In this document: piece after piece, positions 1-6,249 of the stretch
Layout: each line of letters begins with the position of its first letter
How positions within the stretch are numbered: the first letter of the stretch is position 1
NCBI GenBank assembly: GCA_021203425.1
Contig: JAJQBF010000111.1
Location: 1 to 9,985 of the forward strand
Reading direction: 5' to 3'
Origin: Clostridiales bacterium
GTDB taxonomy: Bacteria; Bacillota; Clostridia; Lachnospirales; CAG-274
Length of the DNA stretch: 9,985 bases
The notes under the pieces: model-generated
What the model was told of the DNA's origin: nothing
Database searches by the model: none
Seen by the model: the letters and a program-made list of their open reading frames with translations, nothing else
Made by a program: the position numbers and the translations under genes

Positions 1-396
1 TTGTTTGCTCTGCTGTCCGGAGTTCGTTTATGCTTAGCGGTTTCAAACTTTGGTATAAACAAATATATAATGATATTTATCAGACAGACGGTTAAGTATC
101 TGCTCGGTTTTTTGGGAGTGCTGCTTTTATATATATTTTCCGGCTTTGCAGAGAAAAATATAAAAAAGCTTTCAGATATATTTAAATGTGTCGGAGATTA
201 TTCCTATGATATATATTTGATGCATAATCCTTATATACTGGCTTTAAGCTGTGTTGTTTTAAACAGCTTTTTGGGAATTAATGCAGTAATAACAGGTATT
301 GTTTCCACCCTGCTGGGTATAGCAGTGCCTATGGGAGCAAGTAAGTTAATAATAAGAAAATTTAAGCATTTATCGGCAATAATGCTTGGAAGATAA
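1..396 (+). CDS. Acyltransferase-3 family membrane protein, C-terminal part (5' end outside window)
   Basis: This frame is open from the first base and ends at TAA 394-396, so only the last 131 codons are visible. The TTG at base 1 is the window edge, not a credible start. The visible part is hydrophobic, with about four membrane segments (roughly codons 24-49, 77-91 and 93-113, plus the edge). A G-D-Y-S-Y-D-I-Y-L-M-H-N-P-Y-I motif at codons 65-79 matches the conserved C-terminal GkySydIYLlH signature of acyltransferase-3 proteins (OafA/WecH type). These integral membrane enzymes move acetyl or succinyl groups onto sugars of surface polysaccharides. The catalytic N-terminal His/Arg motifs would lie upstream and cannot be checked, so activity is inferred. 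The last residues are basic (IIRKFKH), as expected for a cytoplasmic tail. The next gene starts 12 bases downstream, which suggests one transcript. Confidence 0.75.
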   Translation: MFALLSGVRLCLAVSNFGINKYIMIFIRQTVKYLLGFLGVLLLYIFSGFAEKNIKKLSDIFKCVGDYSYDIYLMHNPYILALSCVVLNSFLGINAVITGIVSTLLGIAVPMGASKLIIRKFKHLSAIMLGR

Positions 397-408
397 AGGT
401 GAGGTAAA

Positions 409-1686
409 ATGGGATTTGTAGAAATCGAAAACGCAGGAAAGAAAATGTTTGAGCAGTCTCCTGTAATTAAAAGATCGGCAAAAAGAGTATATCAGCTAGC
501 AAGCTATACAGTTTCTAACGAAAAATTTAAATCAGAGGGTGATGTGGTCAGGGTATCGCCCAACGATGGATATGAATATTTCTATGGCTATTATGATAAA
601 TTTCCATGGGACATTTCAGACAGATATATGATTGCGCTTAAGGTAAAACAGACCTATAAATCTGTGGCGCCTAAAGAACCGGGAACAGTTGTCGTTATAG
701 ACGTAAACAACAAAAAGGTTTATAAAATCGGAACAACCAACTCTTGGAATGTACAACAGGGCTGTATGGCTCAATGGCTCGGTCCTGATTTTAAAAGCAG
801 AATTATATATAATGATTTCAGAGACGGAAAATATTGTTCCGTTATTTACAGTCTTAAGAACAAAAAAGAAGAAAAGGTTTTGCCTATACCTGTTTATGAT
901 GTTGCCCGTGACGGCAGCTTTGCTCTCAGCTTAGACTTTTCAAGACTTCACAGAATGCGCCCGGGATACGGATATTCAAACCTTCCCGACAGCACAAAGG
1001 GAGAATTATGCCCCGACAAAACCTGTATTTGGAAAATGGATATTGAAACGGGAGAGGTAACTGAACTTTTTAAATATACCGATATGGCGGCTTTTGAGTC
1101 TGACGAAACCATGAAAGGAGCAGAGCATAAAGTAAACCACCTTATGATAAGCCCCGACGGAAAGAGATTTATGATTCTTCACCGCTGGTTTTTAAAAGGA
1201 CGCAAACATACCCGTTTGGTTACTGTAAATGTGGATAAGATGGAGATGTATAACTTAAGCGACGACGTTTTTGTGTCCCACTGTTATTGGAAAAATAATG
1301 AGGAAATTTTGTCTTTCCTGAGAAAAAAGGAAACAGGAAACCACTATTACCTTATGAAGGATAAAACCCGGGAATATAAAATGTATTGGCCAAAGCTTAA
1401 CACAGACGGTCACTGCAGCTATTCTCCCGACGGAAGATATATCATTACAGATACTTATCCAAACAGAAAACGTATTGCCTCTGTTTATTTGTGTACCGAA
1501 AGAGGCAGTGAGTCCGGGCTTATTGAAAGAGTTGCAAGAGTACACGCACCTTTCCGCTATGACAATGACTGTCGGTGTGATTTACACCCCAGGTGGAACC
1601 GTACCGGAAATGCAGTTTGTATTGACAGTGTTCATGAGGGAAAAAGAGGACTTTATGTAATTTCTTTGGAGGACAAGATTAAATGA
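409..1686 (+). CDS. Cytoplasmic beta-propeller protein of unknown function (TolB-like / oligogalacturonate-lyase-like fold)
   Basis: The 425-residue protein has no signal peptide or membrane segment, so it should act in the cytoplasm. It is built of short repeats ending in [W/Y/S]-x-x-D-G: Y-G-Y-Y-D-K-F-P-W at 59-67, W123-L-G-P-D, A166-R-D-G, S248-P-D-G, W294-K-N-N, S339-P-D-G and W396-N-R-T-G. Seven such turns fit a seven-bladed propeller. In the last four blades a His stands at the same place (H244, H291, H335, H393). A D-F-S-R-L-H-R-M-R-P-G-Y-G-Y-S-N stretch (176-191) is another distinctive block. Proteins of this look occur in surface-polysaccharide loci and resemble the fold of PL22 oligogalacturonate lyases, but I cannot assign a reaction; modification of a nucleotide sugar or lipid-linked intermediate, or a scaffold role, are guesses. 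ATG 409 follows AAGGTGAGG (396-404). The stop overlaps the next start by four bases (ATGA), implying translational coupling. Confidence 0.7.
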   Translation: MGFVEIENAGKKMFEQSPVIKRSAKRVYQLASYTVSNEKFKSEGDVVRVSPNDGYEYFYGYYDKFPWDISDRYMIALKVKQTYKSVAPKEPGTVVVIDVNNKKVYKIGTTNSWNVQQGCMAQWLGPDFKSRIIYNDFRDGKYCSVIYSLKNKKEEKVLPIPVYDVARDGSFALSLDFSRLHRMRPGYGYSNLPDSTKGELCPDKTCIWKMDIETGEVTELFKYTDMAAFESDETMKGAEHKVNHLMISPDGKRFMILHRWFLKGRKHTRLVTVNVDKMEMYNLSDDVFVSHCYWKNNEEILSFLRKKETGNHYYLMKDKTREYKMYWPKLNTDGHCSYSPDGRYIITDTYPNRKRIASVYLCTERGSESGLIERVARVHAPFRYDNDCRCDLHPRWNRTGNAVCIDSVHEGKRGLYVISLEDKIK

Positions 1687-2768
1687 AAGAACCGCTTATA
1701 ACTATAGTTGTACCTGTGTATAAGGTTCCCTATGATATGCTGCATAAATGTCTTGACAGTATAGCCGGTCAAACCTCAAAAAACTTTGAGGCACTGCTGA
1801 TTGACGACGGTTCACCTGATGACTGTGGGCGTATATGTGATGAATATGCCGAAAAATTCCCTTTTTTTCGAGTAATTCATAAACAAAACGGAGGACTTTC
1901 CGTTGTAAGAAACACAGGCATTAAGAATGCCGAGGGCAAATGGATTTGTTTTGTGGACGGAGATGACTGGATAGAGCCGGAAACAATTGAATTTGCAGAA
2001 AAATATACTGCCGAATGTAAAGACGGCGATGTCCTTATTTGGGAAGAGTTTTATGATGTGGGCAGTGTTATAAAAGAAAATTTATTTGTTGAAAAATGCG
2101 ATGACGGCAAAATTCATAAATTTGACAGAACAAATATGGAAAAACTTATAGATATGTTTTTTCCGGTTGTTTTCAAGAGTTTTCCTAAAAACTATGTCGA
2201 TGTTGGAACCTGTAACGCAAGACTTTACCGACGGGAGTTTTTAAACAAATATAATTTGCGGAATGTTCCCGGTTTAAAGCGTATGCAGGACAATGAATTT
2301 AATCTGAGAGTGTTGGAAAAAGCGTCGGTTGTTTATTATTGCTGTAAGAGATTATATCACTACAGTTTTAATGAAGAGGCGGCAACGCAGAAATATGCTC
2401 CTCAAAATGCAGCAATAATGAATTTTCTGTATGAATGTATAAAAAAGTATGTTGAAGAATTTCATAATGATAATGAATATCATCAAAGGCTATACAGTCG
2501 GTTTATAAGGATTTTCGGAGAAATATTTAAGCTGAATTATGCGAATCCCAATAATCCCAATAAATTAAGAAAAAGACTTATTGAAGCAAAGCGTGAATTT
2601 TCTTCCGGCAATTTCAGAGAGGTTATTGATAATTTTGAACCTAAGCCCCATTCCCGAAAAACAAAAATGATACACCGGCTGTTAAAAGGTAATCATTATT
2701 TGATTTTGATAGGATATTATTCACTTAGTATAAGAACCAGAAAATTGAGACTTAAGCTCAGAAAATAA
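1683..2768 (+). CDS. Family 2 glycosyltransferase (GT-A fold), first of three
   Basis: The protein has 361 residues. The N-terminal GT2 domain is clear: I-T-I-V-V-P-V-Y-K-V at 6-15, nucleotide-binding D41-D42-G-S, N-G-G-L-S-V-V-R-N-T-G at 69-79, and the metal-binding V-D-G-D-D-W (DxD) at 91-96. V-G-T-C-N-A-R-L-Y-R-R-E-F-L at 174-187 is the usual acceptor-side block, and M-Q-D-N-E-F-N at 201-207 supplies the likely catalytic acid residues. The rest (about 230-361) is a family-specific helical extension ending in a Lys/Arg-rich tail (RTRKLRLKLRK, 351-361), which may hold the enzyme on the membrane. It should transfer a nucleotide-activated sugar to an undecaprenyl-linked oligosaccharide; sugar and linkage cannot be read. 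The ATG overlaps the upstream stop in ATGA, and GGAGGA at 1668-1673 is its ribosome site. It is clearly more diverged from the next two GT2 genes than they are from each other. Confidence 0.9.
   Translation: MKEPLITIVVPVYKVPYDMLHKCLDSIAGQTSKNFEALLIDDGSPDDCGRICDEYAEKFPFFRVIHKQNGGLSVVRNTGIKNAEGKWICFVDGDDWIEPETIEFAEKYTAECKDGDVLIWEEFYDVGSVIKENLFVEKCDDGKIHKFDRTNMEKLIDMFFPVVFKSFPKNYVDVGTCNARLYRREFLNKYNLRNVPGLKRMQDNEFNLRVLEKASVVYYCCKRLYHYSFNEEAATQKYAPQNAAIMNFLYECIKKYVEEFHNDNEYHQRLYSRFIRIFGEIFKLNYANPNNPNKLRKRLIEAKREFSSGNFREVIDNFEPKPHSRKTKMIHRLLKGNHYLILIGYYSLSIRTRKLRLKLRK
2544..2561 (+). repeat. In-frame 9-bp tandem duplication
   Basis: AATCCCAAT occurs twice back to back inside the first GT2 gene. 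It is in frame and encodes Asn-Pro-Asn-Asn-Pro-Asn at residues 288-293, in a likely loop of the C-terminal extension. Changes in copy number would add or remove three residues without a frameshift. It is short and may be chance. Confidence 0.7.
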
Positions 2769-2787
2769 TAATATAGGAGAGTAAAAA

Positions 2788-3843
2788 ATGCCAAAGTTAA
2801 GCGTGGTTGTACCAATCTACAATGTAGAAAATTATATAAGAGATTGTGTTGAAAGTTTGCAGAATCAGACATTAAAGGATATTGAAATAATACTTGTTGA
2901 TGACGGCAGCCCGGATAACTGCGGCCGTATAATTGACGAGTATGCTGCCGGTGATGATAGAATAAAAGTTATTCATAAACCAAACGGCGGTGTAAGCGCA
3001 GCACGAAATGACGGACTTAAAGCCGTTTCAGGTGAATATGTACTGTTTTGCGACTCCGACGATATGATGGAGCCTGATGCTTTTGAAAAGCTTTACAAAG
3101 CAGGCTCTGAAAATGACGCAGATGTTGTTGTTGGCGATGTATACCGAATTATTAACGGTGAAAAGAAATATACCCGTTTTTTTGCAAAGCCTTTCTGCAC
3201 AGACGACAGAAAAATTCTCGATGAACTTGTAAAGGTTGATTTCATCAGAAAATATTGTCATGATGCTCCTGCCGAGGGACCTGCCTTTGGCTACGGAGGA
3301 CCATGGAATAAGGCAGTAAAGAGATCATTTCTTGAAAAAGCCGGTATTTGTTTTGACACAAGCTTAAAGGGAATATTTGACGATATTCTTTATACGGCTT
3401 ATCTTTATGCTGAGGCAAAGAAGGTTGTATATATAACAGAGCCTGTTTATGACTACCGTATTTTGGAAGGCTCGGTAACTCACAGCTATAAAGCCGAAAT
3501 GGTTGAAATTAACAAAGCTATTTTTGCCGCATGGAATAAATTTTTAAACAAATACGGTAAAGACGGTCGTTTCGACCGGGCATATGACGCTTTGGTAATT
3601 AGAAGGCTCAAGGGAATGTTGGGGACATATTTCTTTAACGAAAAGAACCCAATGAGCCTGAAACAGCAAAAACAGCAGCTTAAAGCACTTTTCAAAACAG
3701 AGCCTTACAAGAGCGCTGTTAAAAAAGTCGACCCGCATAAGCTGATTAACCAGTATGATTTGGCAGTATGGACGATGGCTAAAGCCGGTTCGGCTAACGG
3801 ACTTCATCTTGTATATAAAACATTTGTCTTTTTGAAAAAGTAA
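2788..3843 (+). CDS. Family 2 glycosyltransferase, tandem paralog copy A
   Basis: The 351-residue protein has a GT2 catalytic domain from residue 3: L-S-V-V-V-P-I-Y-N-V (4-13), nucleotide-binding D38-D39-G-S, N-G-G-V-S-A-A-R-N-D-G (66-76) and the metal-binding D89-S-D-D. The acceptor-side block G-Y-G-G-P-W-N-K-A-V-K-R (168-179) and the catalytic F-D-D-I (197-200) follow, so all key residues are present. The C-terminal part is helical and Lys-rich and ends VFLKK. The protein aligns without a gap over about 310 residues to the product of the next gene, so the two arose by duplication. Its role is sugar transfer to the growing lipid-linked repeat unit; donor and linkage are unknown. Because glf lies downstream, one of the GT2 enzymes here could be a galactofuranosyltransferase, but that is inference. 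ATG 2788 follows AGGAGA at 2775-2780, and a 19-base gap separates it from the previous gene. Confidence 0.9.
   Translation: MPKLSVVVPIYNVENYIRDCVESLQNQTLKDIEIILVDDGSPDNCGRIIDEYAAGDDRIKVIHKPNGGVSAARNDGLKAVSGEYVLFCDSDDMMEPDAFEKLYKAGSENDADVVVGDVYRIINGEKKYTRFFAKPFCTDDRKILDELVKVDFIRKYCHDAPAEGPAFGYGGPWNKAVKRSFLEKAGICFDTSLKGIFDDILYTAYLYAEAKKVVYITEPVYDYRILEGSVTHSYKAEMVEINKAIFAAWNKFLNKYGKDGRFDRAYDALVIRRLKGMLGTYFFNEKNPMSLKQQKQQLKALFKTEPYKSAVKKVDPHKLINQYDLAVWTMAKAGSANGLHLVYKTFVFLKK
2983..3014 (+). repeat. Near-identical 32-bp segment shared with the paralog (copy A)
   Basis: These 32 bases match 4071-4102 in the next gene at 30 positions. The two differences are silent third-codon changes (GGT/GGC and GCA/GCG). 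A second shared block is 2899-2921 against 3987-4009 (22 of 23). Both lie at the same offset from the two start codons. They encode the conserved N-G-G-V-S-A-A-R-N-D-G and D-D-G-S-P-D-N-C motifs, so selection explains part of the match, and recent duplication or gene conversion may add to it. Confidence 0.8.
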
Positions 3844-3863
3844 TATATTAAAGTGAATTGCTG

Positions 3864-3878
3864 AAGGAGAATATAATG
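3864..3878 (+). promoter_or_regulatory. Ribosome binding site that decides the start of the third GT2 gene
   Basis: AAGGAGA at 3864-3870 lies five bases before ATG 3876. An in-frame TTG at 3858 would give six extra residues (MLKENI), but the ribosome site would then sit inside the coding region and no comparable site precedes 3858. The ATG start also gives M-P-K-I-S-I-I-V-P, which matches M-P-K-L-S-V-V-V-P of the paralog residue for residue. Confidence 0.85.
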
Positions 3879-4949
3879 CCTAAGATAAGTATAATAGTCC
3901 CTGTATATAAGGTTGAAGAATATTTACCAAGGTGTGTTAAAAGTTTAACAAACCAAACCTTACAGAATATAGAAATAATTTTAGTAGATGACGGCAGCCC
4001 TGATAACTGTCCCAAATTATGTGACAAATATGCCGAAGAGGATTCGCGTATACACGTTATACACAAAAAAAACGGCGGCGTAAGCGCAGCGCGAAATGAC
4101 GGTTTGACGGCAGCGTCGGGAGAATGGATTTTTTTCTGTGATTCCGATGACTGGCTTGAACTGAATGCCTGTGAAATTCTTGTAAGGGAAGGCGAAAGGA
4201 CTAATGCCGATGCAGTAATGGCTGATATAAACCGAATAAAAGACGGTAAGCAGGATTGTGTTAAATTTTTTGACCACGAATTTGTTTCTGCTGACAGAAA
4301 TGTTATTGATTCGATTATCAAAGCAATTTTATACCCTTCTTATTGTTCTATGCCCTATAAAAACCCCGCCACAGGTTTTTACGGAGGTCCTTGGAACAAG
4401 GCAGTTCGAAGAAAAATGCTGCTGAATAAGAATATTAAATTTGATACGGAGCTATTAGGGGTTTGCGATGATATGCTTTATTCTTCATACGTTCTTGCCT
4501 GTGCAAAGAAAATAGCCTATATAAGCAAGCCCGTTTATAACTACATTATGGTTTCATCATCTATTACACAGACATATAAGAAAAATATGTTAGATGTAAA
4601 CTGTCGTATTTTTAATGCATTTGAAAGATTTTTAAGAGAAAATAATAAAACAAAAGACTTCAGTAAAGCCTACGCCGGTTTTGTTATTCGAAGGTTTGAA
4701 GAATCTTTAAGATTTTATTTTTTCAGTGAAAAGAATGAGGCAGGCTTAAAAGACAGACTTGATGAACTGAAAAATACTATTCAGTCAGAGCCGTATTTTT
4801 CAGCAGGAAAAACCGCAGAAATAAATATGCTGCAGTCACATCACAAAAAAGCTGTTGTACTTTTGAAACATCTGTCGGTATTCGGTCTTTATGCTTTATA
4901 CAAATATAAACATATTAAGTTAAAGATAAACAACTTAAAGAGAAAATAA
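3876..4949 (+). CDS. Family 2 glycosyltransferase, tandem paralog copy B
   Basis: Read from ATG 3876 the protein has 357 residues. The GT2 domain shows I-S-I-I-V-P-V-Y-K-V (4-13), D38-D39-G-S, N-G-G-V-S-A-A-R-N-D-G (66-76), the metal site D89-S-D-D-W, the acceptor block G-F-Y-G-G-P-W-N-K-A-V-R-R (167-179) and C-D-D-M (197-200), so it looks catalytically intact. Every one of these falls at the same residue number, or one off, as in the preceding gene. The two proteins diverge most after about residue 310; this copy ends in a basic tail (KYKHIKLKINNLKRK, 343-357) that may bind the membrane. Differences around residues 95-165 suggest that donor or acceptor choice has changed since duplication, so the pair probably adds two different or successive sugars. 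A run of eight A at 4065-4072 encodes His-Lys-Lys-Asn and is absent from copy A. An AT-rich 99-base gap follows. Confidence 0.9.
   Translation: MPKISIIVPVYKVEEYLPRCVKSLTNQTLQNIEIILVDDGSPDNCPKLCDKYAEEDSRIHVIHKKNGGVSAARNDGLTAASGEWIFFCDSDDWLELNACEILVREGERTNADAVMADINRIKDGKQDCVKFFDHEFVSADRNVIDSIIKAILYPSYCSMPYKNPATGFYGGPWNKAVRRKMLLNKNIKFDTELLGVCDDMLYSSYVLACAKKIAYISKPVYNYIMVSSSITQTYKKNMLDVNCRIFNAFERFLRENNKTKDFSKAYAGFVIRRFEESLRFYFFSEKNEAGLKDRLDELKNTIQSEPYFSAGKTAEINMLQSHHKKAVVLLKHLSVFGLYALYKYKHIKLKINNLKRK
4071..4102 (+). repeat. Near-identical 32-bp segment shared with the paralog (copy B)
   Basis: This is the partner of 2983-3014, with 30 of 32 bases identical and both differences silent. See that entry. 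Confidence 0.8.
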
Positions 4950-4979
4950 AAGAAAATTTGAATTTGAGCTGATATACAA

Positions 4980-4993
4980 ACAAACATATTTGT
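4980..4993. repeat. Short inverted repeat in the intergenic gap
   Basis: ACAAA-CATA-TTTGT is a 5-bp inverted repeat with a 4-base centre. It overlaps the possible -35 element of the promoter candidate beside it. It is too short and AT-rich to be a terminator and has no T-run directly after it. An operator role is possible but unsupported; chance is likely in such AT-rich sequence. Confidence 0.25.
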
Positions 4994-5017
4994 CTTAAAT
5001 TAATAAAACAGTATAAT
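4990..5017 (+). promoter_or_regulatory. Candidate sigma-A-type internal promoter
   Basis: TTGTCT (4990-4995, four of six matches to TTGACA) and a perfect TATAAT (5012-5017) are 16 bases apart, with transcription predicted to begin near 5024. It sits in the only gap of about 100 bases in the window, ahead of the GT-B-like gene, glf, wzx and wzy. It could give these genes expression independent of the upstream glycosyltransferases. In AT-rich DNA such matches also occur by chance. Confidence 0.45.
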
Positions 5018-5048
5018 ATATACGGATTTATGAATTAGGAGAAGAACT

Positions 5049-6230
5049 ATGTCAAATAAAAGAACTTTATTAAAACTCGGCGGAAGAAAACATTTAGGAG
5101 AGGAACGCTGGAGAGGAGCGCTGACACTTTTTGATGAGGTTTATGCTGCCTGTTTTTTCACAGAGCCTAAATGGGAAATTAAGAGCAGCAGCGTAAAGAC
5201 ATTTGAAATACCATATAAATTCATAACATCAAATTGTCTGGGGCTGTTAAACAAAACAAATGAAAAAAAATATCTTAACTGGCTCAGCTGGCTTGCAGTA
5301 TGGGCAATGAGAGCAGCAAACATAAAATGGCTGAAAAATCTGAAAAAAAACAATCCTGATTATGTCCTTTGCAGCTATGGCGACTATGACAAATCGGACG
5401 TAACCTGTCTGATAGCAAAGCCGGTAATAAAAAAGCCTATTGTAAGGGCATATAAAGAAACACGTCCCGAATACAGTTTCAGAGAATTAAAAACCATAAA
5501 AGCCGCCGACAAGGTAGTTTTATATGATATTGAATTAAAAAAATTTCTTGAGAACAAATACGGAGATGATTTATTTAAAAACAAAAAAGTCATTATAGGC
5601 TATGATGAGAATGCCCTTCCTTCATGTATTTTGGACAATATTAAATATCAAAAGAAATTTTCCGAAACAGACGGAAAATTACATTTGGTTATTTTGACAT
5701 TCAGGGTTGACTCTGCGCCGAACAGAAAGCGTGACCAAAACCGTTATTATTATATTGATGTCATTAAAAAGCTTATAGAGGCAGGTGTGGTTGTACATTT
5801 GCACTGTGCGGAGTATAATGACGACAACGGTGTAAACCGTTATGAAGAACTTCAGAAAAACAACCCCGATATATTTTACCTTGAAAAGCCGTTGGAAATG
5901 AAACACAGTTCAACAGCGGAAGAGTGGGTAAAGTCCTGCGAGATTTTAAGCAGATATGATGCCGGTTTGCTGCATAATATTGTTGATGAATCAAGCGTGT
6001 CAAAATTCGATAAAATAAATGTACCACACAGGTTTTTTGCCTATGAAGCCGCCCACGTAACTCCGATAATCGAAAAGAACGACAATATTGTTCTTGAAAG
6101 AATGTTCAGAGAAAAAAAGTGCGGATTTGTGTATAATTTCTTTGAGGATTTGCCTGAAATATTAAATACAAAAATAAATTATTACACTCCGTCATATGAA
6201 GATTATTTAAAAGCAATCTTTGATTTATAA
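5049..6230 (+). CDS. Divergent GT-B-like (GT4-type) glycosyltransferase
   Basis: The 393-residue protein has no signal peptide and no clear membrane segment. Family features are weak but point to a GT-B fold. I-K-A-A-D-K-V-V-L-Y-D at 150-160 followed by K-K-F-L-E-N-K-Y-G resembles the inter-domain region of GT4 enzymes. L-H-L-V-I-L-T-F-R-V at 211-220 then reads as the first strand of the C-terminal nucleotide-binding domain. I-N-V-P-H-R-F-F-A-Y-E-A-A-H-V-T-P-I-I at 323-341 resembles the donor-binding KffEYlAaGlPvI motif, with E333 as the expected conserved glutamate. The N-terminal half shows no motif I recognise and begins unusually (LLKLGGRKHLGEERW). It is probably a sugar transferase for the same repeat unit. 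Its place just before glf makes it one candidate for using UDP-Galf, but that is a guess. ATG 5049 follows AGGAGAAG at 5037-5044. Confidence 0.6.
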   Translation: MSNKRTLLKLGGRKHLGEERWRGALTLFDEVYAACFFTEPKWEIKSSSVKTFEIPYKFITSNCLGLLNKTNEKKYLNWLSWLAVWAMRAANIKWLKNLKKNNPDYVLCSYGDYDKSDVTCLIAKPVIKKPIVRAYKETRPEYSFRELKTIKAADKVVLYDIELKKFLENKYGDDLFKNKKVIIGYDENALPSCILDNIKYQKKFSETDGKLHLVILTFRVDSAPNRKRDQNRYYYIDVIKKLIEAGVVVHLHCAEYNDDNGVNRYEELQKNNPDIFYLEKPLEMKHSSTAEEWVKSCEILSRYDAGLLHNIVDESSVSKFDKINVPHRFFAYEAAHVTPIIEKNDNIVLERMFREKKCGFVYNFFEDLPEILNTKINYYTPSYEDYLKAIFDL

Positions 6231-6249
6231 GAAAGGCAGGTAACAGACT

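Noticed and set aside
1..3. TTG at base 1 as a real start of a 131-residue protein
   Set aside because: The sequence is the C-terminal end of a longer acyltransferase; the frame is simply open at the window edge.
409..1686. TolB (Tol-Pal periplasmic propeller)
   Set aside because: There is no signal peptide or N-terminal TolB domain, and a Tol-Pal role does not fit the likely Gram-positive host or the gene context.
3858..3875. TTG start for the third GT2 gene giving six extra residues
   Set aside because: The AAGGAGA ribosome site lies after this TTG and five bases before ATG 3876, and the ATG start matches the paralog exactly.
3848..4321. 157-residue ORF on the minus strand
   Set aside because: It lies opposite the conserved catalytic core of GT2 copy B. 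Its Ser-rich, low-complexity composition is what an antisense reading gives.
4950..5010. Terminator between GT2 copy B and the GT-B-like gene
   Set aside because: The only inverted repeat is a 5-bp AT-rich stem with no following T-run.
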